The position numbers were made by a program, and so were the translations under genes. Source: CAVRCA01 sp963719345 (lineage in GTDB: Bacteria > Pseudomonadota > Alphaproteobacteria > Acetobacterales > Acetobacteraceae). From it: a DNA stretch of 64,000 bases. Below, one piece after another: positions 16,219 through 24,824 of the stretch (positions are counted from its first letter, which is position 1; every line of letters begins with the position of its first letter). The notes beneath the pieces were generated by a model. That model was not told the DNA's origin. It did no database searches and saw only the letters and a list, made by a program, of their open reading frames with translations. The stretch covers positions 372,001-436,000 of the forward strand of contig CAVRCA010000003.1 of assembly GCA_963719345.1 (NCBI GenBank), in the 5' to 3' direction.

Positions 16219-17228
16219 ACCGAGGCCGAGCCGCTTGCCAGCAGCCTGTCCCGTTCGGCCGCGAGCGTGGTGCCGTCGAGCGGCACCCGGCGTCGTGCGG
16301 CAAGCGCCCGGGCGGCGCCAAGCCGTCTCGCCGCGCCGGGCGAGAGCGCCGGGCAGGTGCGCAGCAGGGCGGCCGTCGGCTCGAAATCCCCGGCGCAGTA
16401 GAGGGCAAGGTCGCAGCCGGCCAGGATCGCCGCCCGGGCGAGGGCGTCGGGCGGGCCGGTCAAGGCGCGCATCGCCAGATCGTCGGTCACGAGCACTCCC
16501 GCAAAGCCTATCCGCCGTCGGATCACCGTCTCGATGACGAACGGCGACAGGGTGCCCGCCCGCTCGGCGTCCCACCCTGTATAGAGGATGTGCGCCGACA
16601 TGGCCCAAGGAAGGTCGGTGTTCAAGGCAAAGGGGAGCAGGTCGGCCGCAAGGTCGTTCGCCTCGACGCGCGGCAGGGAAAAATGGCTGTCCGCCTGGGC
16701 CCGGCCGTGACCGGGAGCGTGCTTGCCGACCGGCTGCATCCCGGCGGCGAGCAGCCCGGCCGCCATGGCGCGGCCGAGGCGGGCGACCGTCGTCGGCTCG
16801 GCCGCAAAGGCGCGATCGCCCACTATTTGGTGGGCGCCCGGCCACCGCAGGTCCAGCACCGGGGCGCAGACCACGTCGAACCCCGCCTCGGCGCAGTCGA
16901 GCCCGATCAGCGCGCCGGTGAGCCAGGCCGCCCGCAGCCCGGCCGCCGGAGACCGGTCGAAGCAGGCGCCGATGTCGGCTGCCGGCGGATGCGCCCGCCA
17001 ATGCGGCGGCCGCAGGCGAGCGACCCGGCCGCCTTCCTGATCCACCATCAGCACGGTTCGCTCCGGGAGCAACACCCGGCGCAGATCCGCCATCAGCCGA
17101 TGGAGTTTTTGCGGTTCCTCGACGTTGCGGGCGAACAGGATCACTCCCGCGGGCGGACATTCCCGGAACAGCGCGGTTTCGGCGGGCGTAAGCTCCGGGC
17201 CGGCGATGCCGACGATCGCCGCCCGCAT
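16215..17228 (-). CDS. nagZ: beta-N-acetylhexosaminidase
   Basis: Glycoside hydrolase family 3 enzyme of peptidoglycan recycling that removes N-acetylglucosamine from anhydro-muropeptides, cytosolic, 337 residues. Conserved marks: MVDQEGGRVARL near residue 60, the KHAPGHGRA motif near 168 whose His is the acid/base, and the nucleophile Asp in VTDDLAM near 245. There is no signal peptide, as expected. The ATG at 17228 lies 17 bases after the stop of the SPOR-domain gene, on the same strand; a clear Shine-Dalgarno is not visible, so coupling with the upstream gene is likely. The cell-wall theme is shared with that neighbour. Confidence 0.95.
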   Translation of the reverse strand: MRAAIVGIAGPELTPAETALFRECPPAGVILFARNVEEPQKLHRLMADLRRVLLPERTVLMVDQEGGRVARLRPPHWRAHPPAADIGACFDRSPAAGLRAAWLTGALIGLDCAEAGFDVVCAPVLDLRWPGAHQIVGDRAFAAEPTTVARLGRAMAAGLLAAGMQPVGKHAPGHGRAQADSHFSLPRVEANDLAADLLPFALNTDLPWAMSAHILYTGWDAERAGTLSPFVIETVIRRRIGFAGVLVTDDLAMRALTGPPDALARAAILAGCDLALYCAGDFEPTAALLRTCPALSPGAARRLGAARALAARRRVPLDGTTLAAERDRLLASGSASV

Positions 17229-17245
17229 ACAAGGCGAGGTGGGGC

Positions 17246-17985
17246 TCAGAAGCCGGCGAGCGAGCAGCCGGCGCCCTTGGACCGCACCCGCTCGCAGAAC
17301 GCGGTGGCCTGAGCGATGTCGTCAAAACCGCCGGTGCGCAGCCGCCAGATCGTGCGGCCGTCGCGCGCGGCTTTTTGGATCGCCGGTTGACGGCCACTCA
17401 GTACGTCCGGCATCCGCTTGGACAGCCGCTGCCACTCCTCGGTGGCCGCCTGCTCGCTGTCGAGAGCGGCGAGCTGGACCTGCGTTTTCTCGACCGCTGC
17501 CTTGGCCGGCACCTTCGCCGACGCGGCAGGCAGCTTGTGCTCGACGGGCGGCGGCGGTGCGGCCGGAGACGCCTCCGCCACGGAGGCGGTCTTGCCGGGG
17601 GCTGCGGGAACAGGCGCCGACGGCACGGCGGCGGCCGGTTGCTCGGCCGGATGCGCGCCTCTCCGTTGAGCGCCCGCAGATTCGGCACCTCCGGCGGGGG
17701 CAGCAGCTTGTCGGAGTGGGCGCCGTCCACCAGCGCCTCGTCGTTCGCCCCGGCCACCTGCAAGCCGCCGGGATTCTCCGGCTTGACCCGAAGCGGCCGG
17801 CTGTCCGCCTCGATCACCGGCACCGCGCCGCCGTGGCGCCCGGAGGCCGACCAGACCCCGACGATCGCCAGCAGAGCCGCGCCGAGGCCGCCGGCGATGA
17901 GCGCGAGGCGCCGGGTTCCCCGGTCCATGCCGCGCCGCCGCGGCAGGCGATAGGGTGGGTTAGGGACGCTGATTTGCTCCGACAC
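17246..17985 (-). CDS. SPOR-domain membrane protein, one frame break
   Basis: A membrane-anchored peptidoglycan-binding protein of about 246 residues. The N-terminal cytosolic part is basic, a single membrane segment lies near residues 26-45 (RLALIAGGLGAALLAIVGVW), a Pro/Ala-rich linker follows, and the C-terminal 75 residues form a SPOR domain starting QVQLAALDSEQAATEEW and ending SKGAGCSLAGF. SPOR domains bind glycan strands lacking stem peptides at division septa. A -1 break in a GCGCGC run near 17655 splits the gene in the linker. It lies between argS and nagZ on the same strand. An FtsN-like role is possible but not shown. Confidence 0.88.
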
Positions 17986-18022
17986 GGCGCACTCTCCCGC
18001 GCCGGCGACCGCGAAGCCGCGT

Positions 18023-19811
18023 TCAGCGCATTTCCTCGACGGGCTGGACCCCCATCACGGCCAATCCGGAGCGGATGACGGTCGCCACCGACTCGACCAA
18101 GGCGAGTCGGGCCAGCGTCTCTGCCGGCCGGTCGGCCTGCAGGAACCGCAGCGTCGCGTCGTCCTTGCCCCGGTTCCACAGCATATGAAAGTCAGCCGCC
18201 AAGTCATAGAGAAAAAACGCAATCCGGTGCGGCTCTCGGGCCAGCGCGGCGGCAGCCACGGTGCGCGGCCAGGCGATCAGGCGGCGCAACACCGCAAGCT
18301 CCGGCTCGGCGTCCAGGGTGTCGAGCGGCACCGTCGCCAGCGCTCGGCCGATCCGCTCGGGCCCGAACATCTCGGCGGCGGCGCGCAGCACGGACCGGCA
18401 ACGCGCGTGCGCGTACTGGACGTAGAAGACCGGGTTTTCACGGGTCTGCGCCACCGCCTGTTCGAGGTCGAACTCCATCTGCGCGTCGGCCTTGCGGGTC
18501 AGCATGGTGAAGCGGACGGTGTCGGGTCCCACCTCGTCGATCAGCTCGCTGAGGGCGACGAAGGTGCCCGCGCGCTTGGACATGCGTACCGGCTGGCCGC
18601 CGCGCAGCACGTGGACGATCTGGCACAGCGCCACTTCGAGCCGCGCCGCGCCGCCCGACAGCGCCTGCACCGCCGCCTTCATGCGCGCCACGTAGCCGCC
18701 GTGATCGGCCCCCAGCACGTCCACCAGCAGGGTGAAGCCGCGGTCGAGCTTGTCGGCGTGGTAGGCGATGTCGTTGGCGAAATAGGTGGACGACCCGTCG
18801 CTTTTGCGCAGCGGCCGGTCGACGTCGTCGCCGAACCGGGTGGCGCGGAACAGCAGCTGCTCGCGCGGCTCCCAGTCCTCCGGTGTCTTGCCCTTGGGCG
18901 GCTCCAGCACGCCCTGATAGACCAGCCCGTCCGCCGCCAAGCCGGGCGATGGTGGCGTCGACCGCGCCGGCGGCGACCAGCGCGCGCTCCGAGACGAACA
19001 CGTCGTGCCGGATGCCGAGCCGCTGCAGATCCTGGCGGATGTCGCCGAGCAGGGTCTCCATGGTGAACTCGCGCACGGTGTCGAGCCAAACGTCGGGCGC
19101 GGCGATGCCGAGGTCGGGGGTGGCGAGCGCCGTGCCGTGCTCGGCGGCGAGTTGCAGCCCGATCGGCACCAGGTAGTCGCCGCCGTATTGCAGGCCGCCC
19201 GGCACTTCCTCGGCGAACGCCGCCTCGGTGAGCGGGGTGCCGATCGCCTGCAGGTAGCGCCAGTAGGCCGCCCAGGCGAGGGCCGCGACCTGCGCCCCGG
19301 CGTCGTTGACGTAGTATTCCTTGGTGACCGCGAAGCCTGCCTTGCGCAGCAGGTTGGCCAGCGCGTCGCCGACCACCGCGCCGCGACAATGGGCGACGTG
19401 CAACGGCCCGGTCGGATTGGCGGAGACGTATTCGATGTTGACGCGCGCGCCGCCGCCGAGCGCGCTGTCGCCGTACGCCTCGCCGGTGCGCAGGATGATC
19501 GGCAGCGCGGCCCGCAGCGCCTCCGGACGCAGGCGGAGGTTGACAAAACCCGGCCCGGCGATCTCGGCGGCGCCGGGCACCTCCCGGCCTTCGCCGAGTT
19601 TCCTCACAAGTTCCTCGGCGAGCCGCCTTGGAGGTTGGCGCGCTGCCTTGGCGGCAACCAGGGCCGCGTTGGTCGCCATGTCGCCCTGGGAAGGCTCGCG
19701 CGTCGGCGTCACTTCCACCTTCTCCGCCACCTCCGGCGGGAGATCGGGGACGGCCGCGCGCAGCGCGTCGAGCACATGGGCGCGCATGTCGGCGAAGAGA
19801 TCGTAGGGCAT
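18023..19811 (-). CDS. argS: arginyl-tRNA synthetase, one frame break
   Basis: Class I synthetase charging tRNA-Arg, about 595 residues. The N-terminal Add1 domain is followed by the HIGH-box variant ANPTGPLHVAH near residue 130 and a KMSK-type motif PVRMSKRAGTFVAL. The C-terminal anticodon-binding part ends GLAVMGVQPVEEM. A +1 break near 18938 separates TIARL from ADGLVYQGVLEPPKGK; correcting one base gives an exact multiple of three. As argS is essential and single-copy, the break is almost surely a sequence error. The ATG at 19811 has GAGGA upstream. dgt ends ten bases upstream. Confidence 0.95.
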
Positions 19812-19821
19812 CGGCGGGTCC

Positions 19822-20971
19822 TCAGCCGGGGACCGCGAGGTCGGTCAGCCGGCGATGCTCGTCCATCGCGAAGCGGTCGGTCATGCCGGCGATATAGTCG
19901 CACACCGTGATCGCGGCGCGCGGCGTGCCGGACTCGCCCGCCCGCGCACGCCAGTCGTCGGGCAACAGTGCCGGTCTCGCCGTGCAGGATGCGGAACAGG
20001 CTTTCGGTCAGGATGCGCGCCTTGCGGGCCATGCGGCCGACCCGCCAGTGGCGATACATGCGCGCCCGCAGGAAATCCTTGATGATCTGGTTGGCCTCGG
20101 CCATCGGCGGGCTGAACCCGACCACCGGCTTGCGTGCCCGGCGGATCGCGTCGGCGTCGCCCGGCGCGAGCTTGGCAATGCGCCGCCGCGTCTCGACCAG
20201 CACGTCGGTCACCATGGCGTCGATCACCCGTCGGATCGTCTCGTGGCGCAGGCGCGGCGGCGGCACGTCGAGGCTGGCGACCCGCGCCGCCCCGACCGCC
20301 TCGCCGACCACCGGCAGATGCGCCAGATCCTCCGGCGTAAACAGGCCGGCGCGCAGGCCGTCATCGAGATCGTGGCTGTGATAGGCGATGTCGTCGGAGA
20401 GCGAGGCGACCTGCGCCTCGGCGCTCGCCTGGGTGCCGAGATCGAGTTTGTGGCGATGGTCGTATTCGGCGATGTAGGCGGTGGGGCGCGGCAGCGGGCC
20501 GTTGTGCTTGACCAGGCCCTCCAGCGTCTCCCAGGTGAGATTGAGGCCGTCGAACGCGGCGTAGCGGCTCTCCAGCAACGTGACGACGCGCAGGCTCTGG
20601 GCGTTGTGGTCGAAGCCGCCGAACGATTTCGCCGCCGTGTTCAGCCCGTCCTCGCCGGAATGGCCGAACGGCGGGTGGCCGAGGTCGTGCGCCAGCGCCA
20701 GGGTCTCGGCCAGGTCCTCCTCGAGATCGAGCGCGCGGGCGATCGAGCGGGCGATCTGCGCCACTTCGATGCTGTGGGTCAGCCGGGTGCGGAAGAAGTC
20801 GCCCTCGTGGTTGACGAAGACCTGGGTCTTGTACTGCAGGCGCCGGAACGCCGAGCTGTGGATGATGCGGTCGCGGTCGCGCTGCCAGGGCGTGCGCGTC
20901 GCCGAGTCCGGTTCGGGGTGGAACCGGCCGCGGGCGGTCTCCTCCCGGACGGCGTACGGCGCGTGGCTCAT
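19822..20971 (-). CDS. dgt: deoxyguanosinetriphosphate triphosphohydrolase-like protein, one frame break
   Basis: HD-domain dNTP triphosphohydrolase, about 382 residues, converting dGTP (or other dNTPs) to nucleoside and triphosphate. Signature parts: RDRDRIIHSSAFRRLQYKTQ, the metal-binding RTRLTHSIEV, LAHDLGHPPFGHSGE with the HD pair near residue 105, and the distal Asp in LSDDIAYHSHDLDDG. A +1 break at 19969 precedes the final 48 residues, which then read DDWRARAGESGTPRAAIT and end at 19822. The short form is the type 2 subfamily of alphaproteobacteria. Divergent from erpA across a 177-base gap. Confidence 0.93.
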
Positions 20972-21066
20972 GGCGCCGCTTACACCGCGCCCGACGCCTC
21001 ATCAATGCTCGGCATCGATGCCCGGCAATCAACCTGTCCGCATCAACGTATCTTTCACCCGCTAGG

Positions 21067-21082
21067 TTGATCGGTTGATCAA
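21067..21082. promoter_or_regulatory. TTGATC direct repeat with 8-bp palindrome upstream of erpA
   Basis: TTGATC occurs twice, two bases apart, and the second copy is part of the perfect palindrome TTGATCAA. It lies in the 177-base gap between divergent dgt and erpA, about 65 bases before the erpA start. A repressor site is possible; it does not resemble an IscR box I can name. Weak call. Confidence 0.25.
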
Positions 21083-21148
21083 TGTACTTCGTCGTCGGCC
21101 CCGCGGCCGCCGCTTCAAATCGGCCGCTCGCGACGCTATGTTCCGCCC

Positions 21149-21505
21149 ATGGACGCACTCATCGATACCGGCACCGATACCGGCTTCAGCGTATCCGAAC
21201 GCGCCGCTTCGCGCATCGCCGAGATCATCGCGGCCGACGGGCGGGCGGCGGCGCTGCGCGTGCAGGTACTGGCCGGCGGCTGCAGCGGCTTCCAGTACCG
21301 TTTCGAGCTCGACCCGGAGCAGGCGCCGGATGATCTGGTGATCCGCCGCGGCGCGGCCACGGTTATCGTCGATCCGGCGAGCCTCGACCTGCTGGCCGGC
21401 GGCGAGCTCGACTATGCCGACGAGCTGATGGGCAGCTACTTCGCCGTGCGCAACCCGAACGCCAAATCCGCCTGCGGCTGCGGCACCAGCTTTTCCATCG
21501 ACTAG
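21149..21505 (+). CDS. erpA: iron-sulfur cluster insertion protein (ErpA/IscA family)
   Basis: A-type carrier that passes Fe-S clusters to apoproteins, 118 residues. The three cluster-binding cysteines are present: one in GGCSGFQY (near residue 47) and two in SACGCGTSF at the C-terminus. A short extra N-terminus (LIDTGTDTGFSVS) precedes the core. ErpA is a better fit than IscA from the SYFAVRNPNAKSACGCG ending and the lack of isc genes nearby, but the two are hard to separate by eye. xthA follows 29 bases later on the same strand. Confidence 0.88.
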   Translation: MDALIDTGTDTGFSVSERAASRIAEIIAADGRAAALRVQVLAGGCSGFQYRFELDPEQAPDDLVIRRGAATVIVDPASLDLLAGGELDYADELMGSYFAVRNPNAKSACGCGTSFSID

Positions 21506-21534
21506 AAGCGGCCGACCAGAAGCGGCTTCGGGCC

Positions 21535-22305
21535 ATGCGGCTCGCCACCTGGAACGTCAACTCGATCCGTCAGCGCGAGCGGCACGTCCGCGCCTGGCTC
21601 GAGCGCGTGCGCCCCGACTTTCTCCTCCTGCAGGAGATCAAGTGCGAGACCGCCGCCTTTCCGGCGCTGTCGTTCGCCGAGTTCGGCTACCAGGCCGAAG
21701 CGGTCGGCCAGAAATCCTACAACGGGGTCGCCGTTCTCGCCGGAAAGCCCTTCACCGTCGTCCACCGGGCGCTTCCCGGCTTGCCGGAGGACGATGCGCA
21801 GGCGCGCTACATCGAGGTCGAGGCGGCGGGCACCCGGATCATCGGCATCTACCTGCCGAACGGCAATTCCGGCGGCGAGTCGGGGCTGGCCTACAAGCTC
21901 GCCTGGATGGATCGTCTGGCCGAGCGGGTGGAAGCGCTGCTCGCCGACGAGACGCCGCTGATCGTCGCCGGCGATTTCAACGTCTGCCCGGCGGACGAGG
22001 ATTTCGCGCCGGGCACCCTGCCCCCCTCCGACGCGCTGGTCCGGCCGGAATCCCGCACCCGCTTCCGCCGGCTGATCTGGGCCGGGCTGACCGACGCGGT
22101 GCGGATGCTGCACCCGTCCCAGCCGATGTATTCGTTCTGGGACTATCAGGCCGGCGCCTGGCGTCGCAACGCCGGGCTGCGCATCGACCACGTGCTGCTG
22201 TCCCCCACCTTGGCCGAGCGGCTGGTGTCGGCCGAGCCCGACCGGGACGAGCGCGGCGCCCCCCAGCCTTCCGACCACGTCCCGGTGCTGGTGGAACTGC
22301 GGTAG
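21535..22305 (+). CDS. xthA: exodeoxyribonuclease III
   Basis: AP endonuclease/3'-5' exonuclease of base excision repair, Mg-dependent, 256 residues. Conserved blocks: ATWNVNSIRQR at the start, the metal-binding Glu in LLLQEIKCE, YLPNGN, catalytic GDFNVCP near residue 145, DAVRMLHP, and the C-terminal SDHVPVLVEL with the catalytic Asp-His. The ATG at 21535 is immediately followed by the conserved strand. It is probably co-transcribed with erpA, which may link oxidative damage repair and cluster repair; this is inference. Confidence 0.95.
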   Translation: MRLATWNVNSIRQRERHVRAWLERVRPDFLLLQEIKCETAAFPALSFAEFGYQAEAVGQKSYNGVAVLAGKPFTVVHRALPGLPEDDAQARYIEVEAAGTRIIGIYLPNGNSGGESGLAYKLAWMDRLAERVEALLADETPLIVAGDFNVCPADEDFAPGTLPPSDALVRPESRTRFRRLIWAGLTDAVRMLHPSQPMYSFWDYQAGAWRRNAGLRIDHVLLSPTLAERLVSAEPDRDERGAPQPSDHVPVLVELR

Positions 22306-22315
22306 GGAGAGAAAA

Positions 22316-22630
22316 TCAGCCCCAGTGGGCCGGGCGCCAGATCCAGCCGCCGCGATGCGGTGCCCATTGCCAATGGCCCGGCACGTATTGGGCGTAGTGC
22401 GGCTGGCGCACGATATAGCGGCCGCCGACCCACACGTAGGTCCGGCCGTTCCAGAACCAGTGGCCCGGCTCCCACGCGTAGCGCGCGCCCGGCGGCGGCG
22501 GCACCGCCTCCGGCCGCAGTTCCGGCACCGGCGGATACGGCATGGCGGGCTGCGCCGAGGCCGGCAGGGTGAAGGCGGTCCCGGCCAGCAGAAGCCAGGC
22601 GCCGAGAGCGATGACGCTCGTCTGTTTCAT
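22316..22630 (-). CDS. exported YXWGXW-repeat-like small protein
   Basis: A 104-residue secreted protein. Residues 1-27 form a signal peptide (MKQTSVIALGAWLLLAGTAF, cleavage after ASA). A proline-rich stretch is followed by aromatic repeats with the Gly-His-Trp pattern: EPGHWFWNGRTYVWVGGRY and VPGHWQWAPHRGGWIWRP. This matches the YXWGXW/BcpO-related repeat group, small periplasmic proteins of unknown role. The ATG at 22630 is preferred over upstream ones because it begins the signal peptide. It is convergent with xthA, ten bases apart. Confidence 0.8.
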   Translation of the reverse strand: MKQTSVIALGAWLLLAGTAFTLPASAQPAMPYPPVPELRPEAVPPPPGARYAWEPGHWFWNGRTYVWVGGRYIVRQPHYAQYVPGHWQWAPHRGGWIWRPAHWG

Positions 22631-22747
22631 TTGTACTCTCATTTGAGGTCGGCGCATACCGATCGGCATCGCCGCCCGGTGTCAAGCCGGGCGCCAAGGT
22701 GCTAGCCTTTGCACGTAACGGAAGAGTTTCCGGGGGGAGGTAAAATC

Positions 22748-23827
22748 ATGGCATCCGCAGGCTCGACCACAGGCTCGACCACAGGCTCGACCAACGTCTA
22801 CGCCGGCGCCTGGAGCACCAAGGACGGCGGGGTCGGCGGCCTCTACCGGGCCGAGGCAGGCTCCGGACGGTGGGAGCGGCTGACCAACGGCCTGCCCGAT
22901 CTCAATGTCCAGGCCGTCACGGTCCACCCCGCCAATCCCGAAATCGTCTACGCCGGCACCGCCGACGGCCCCTATCGCAGCACCGATCGCGGCGATCACT
23001 GGGAGCGGCTCGGTTTTCCGGATCGCGACATGCAGGTCTGGTCGATCGCGCCGCATCCCACGGACCCGCGCACCCTCTACGCCGGTGCCTCGCCGGTGGC
23101 GGTCTACCGGAGCGACGACGGCGGCGACAACTGGCGTCGCATGGCCGACCCGCCGATGCCGGACCGGGTGAAAATGCCGTTCGCCTGCCGGGTGATGCGC
23201 TTCGCCCCCAATCCGGTCCAGGGCGACGAGGTCTATGCCACCCTGGAAGTCGGCGGTGCGATGCGCTCGCGCGACCGCGGCGAGAGCTGGGAGGATTGCA
23301 GCGACAACCTGGTCAAGCTCGCCGAGCAGCCGCACTTGAAAAGCCGCATCGTCAGCGACACCGAGATCGAGGGCATGCTCGACGGGCACGCCATGACGAT
23401 GAGCGCCGCCGACCCCGGCGCGGTTTTCCTGGCCGTTCGCATGGGGCTGTTCCGCAGCGAGGACCACGGGCGGACGTGGCAGGACATGGAGGTCGGGCGG
23501 TTCTCCCCCGTCACCTACGGCCGCGACATCCGCGTCTCGCCGCAGGAGCCGCGCACGATGTACGCCTGCCTGAGCGTGGCGGCGAACAGCAATTTCGGCT
23601 CGCTGTATCGCAGCGACGATGTCGGCAAAACCTGGCGGCGCGTCGACGAGGGGACCAGCCCGCGCGCCACCCTGATGGCGGTGGCGCTGCACGACCGCGA
23701 CCCGGCGCAGATTTTTACCGCGGCACGCAACGGCCAGGTGTTCGCCACCCAGGACGGCGGCAAGACTTGGGGAGAAATCCCGCTGCCCGAGCAGGTCAAG
23801 CAGGTCTACGCCCTGGCCTGCGGCTAG
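22748..23827 (+). CDS. BNR/sialidase-like repeat protein
   Basis: A 359-residue beta-propeller protein built of BNR/Asp-box repeats, the SxDxGxxW pattern: YRSTDRGDHWERL, YRSDDGGDNWRRM, MRSRDRGESWEDC, FRSEDHGRTWQDM, YRSDDVGKTWRRV and ATQDGGKTWGEI. Such propellers occur in sialidases and in photosystem-assembly or VPS10-like proteins; no sialidase catalytic set is evident, so a binding or scaffold role is equally likely. No signal peptide is visible. The ATG at 22748 has an excellent GGGGGGAGG site. An in-frame 12-bp repeat encodes GSTTGSTTGST near the N-terminus. It starts the run BNR, esterase, monooxygenase, with 11 bases to the next gene. Confidence 0.82.
   Translation: MASAGSTTGSTTGSTNVYAGAWSTKDGGVGGLYRAEAGSGRWERLTNGLPDLNVQAVTVHPANPEIVYAGTADGPYRSTDRGDHWERLGFPDRDMQVWSIAPHPTDPRTLYAGASPVAVYRSDDGGDNWRRMADPPMPDRVKMPFACRVMRFAPNPVQGDEVYATLEVGGAMRSRDRGESWEDCSDNLVKLAEQPHLKSRIVSDTEIEGMLDGHAMTMSAADPGAVFLAVRMGLFRSEDHGRTWQDMEVGRFSPVTYGRDIRVSPQEPRTMYACLSVAANSNFGSLYRSDDVGKTWRRVDEGTSPRATLMAVALHDRDPAQIFTAARNGQVFATQDGGKTWGEIPLPEQVKQVYALACG
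22759..22792. repeat. 12-bp tandem repeat, 2.8 units
   Basis: The unit AGGCTCGACCAC repeats in frame at the start of the BNR-repeat gene and encodes Gly-Ser-Thr-Thr. Copy number could vary between strains by slippage without breaking the frame. Confidence 0.8.
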
Positions 23828-23838
23828 GGGAGCGAACC

Positions 23839-24774
23839 ATGCCGGTCCATCCGCAAGTCCAGGCCATCCTCGACCAGTTCGAGGCCCAGGGTCTGCCGCC
23901 GTTCGACGAAATGGGCGTCACGCAGGCGCGGGTCGTCGCCCTCGGTTTCCGCGATCTGCAGGGCGAGCCCGAGAATGTGGGCGAAATCCGCGACATTCTT
24001 GTGCCCGGCCCGGCTGGCCGGCTGCCGGTTCGCGTCTACCATCCATCGCCGGGACGGCCGGCGCCGCTGGTGATCTACTTTCACGGCGGCGGCTGGGTCA
24101 TCGGCGACATCGAGGCCGTCGACAAGCCGTGCCGCGCGCTCGCCAACGCCTCGGGATGCGTGGTCGCTTCGGTCAACTACCGCCTCAGCCCGGAAACCAA
24201 GTTCCCCGGCCCGGTCGAGGATTGTTTTGCCGCGACGCGCTGGCTGGCCGAGCACGCCGGCGAGTTCGGTGCCGACGGAAGGCGGCTCGCGGTGTCGGGC
24301 GACAGCGCCGGCGGCAACCTGGCGGCGGCGGTGTCGCTGATGGCGCGCGATCGCGGCGGTCCGGCGATTGCCTACCAGGCGCTGATCTATCCGGTGACGG
24401 CGCCGGCGCGCGGCACCGAGTTTGCTTCCTATCGCGACAACGCCGAGGGCTACCTGCTCACGCGCGGCAACATGGAATGGTTCTGGGATCACTATCTCGC
24501 CTCGCCGGAGGATGAAAACAACCCGTACGCCTCGCCGCTGCGCGCGTCCGATCTGAGCCGGCTGCCGCCCGCCATGGTGGTGACGGCGGAGTTCGACCCG
24601 TTGCGCGACGAGGGCTTGGCCTACGCCCAGCGGCTCCGCGATGCCGGGGTGCAGGTGAAGGCGTCGCACTATGAGGGGATGACGCACGCCTTCTTCTGGA
24701 TGGCCGGCGTGGTGGATCGCGGCCGGGAGTTGACGGTGGAACTGGGCACGGAGTTGCGCAATCGGCTTTCCTGA
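23839..24774 (+). CDS. alpha/beta hydrolase of the hormone-sensitive-lipase family
   Basis: Carboxylesterase of 311 residues. The oxyanion-hole motif HGGGW is near residue 80, the nucleophile elbow GDSAGGN near 155, the acid EFDPLRDEG near 255 and the His in GMTHAFF near 285, a complete HSL-family catalytic triad. There is no signal peptide, so it is cytosolic. The ATG at 23839 follows GGGGAG. It lies 11 bases after the BNR gene and 50 bases before a Baeyer-Villiger monooxygenase; esterases beside such monooxygenases typically hydrolyse the ester made from a ketone, and this is the likely role here. Confidence 0.93.
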   Translation: MPVHPQVQAILDQFEAQGLPPFDEMGVTQARVVALGFRDLQGEPENVGEIRDILVPGPAGRLPVRVYHPSPGRPAPLVIYFHGGGWVIGDIEAVDKPCRALANASGCVVASVNYRLSPETKFPGPVEDCFAATRWLAEHAGEFGADGRRLAVSGDSAGGNLAAAVSLMARDRGGPAIAYQALIYPVTAPARGTEFASYRDNAEGYLLTRGNMEWFWDHYLASPEDENNPYASPLRASDLSRLPPAMVVTAEFDPLRDEGLAYAQRLRDAGVQVKASHYEGMTHAFFWMAGVVDRGRELTVELGTELRNRLS

Positions 24775-24824
24775 CAGACGCCGATCAGCGCGGCTCACGA
24801 TAACTATTTGAAGGGGAGACGAAT

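Noticed and set aside
21067..21082. An IscR binding site before erpA
   Set aside because: The TTGATC repeat does not match either class of IscR box; it is listed only as a weak regulatory site.
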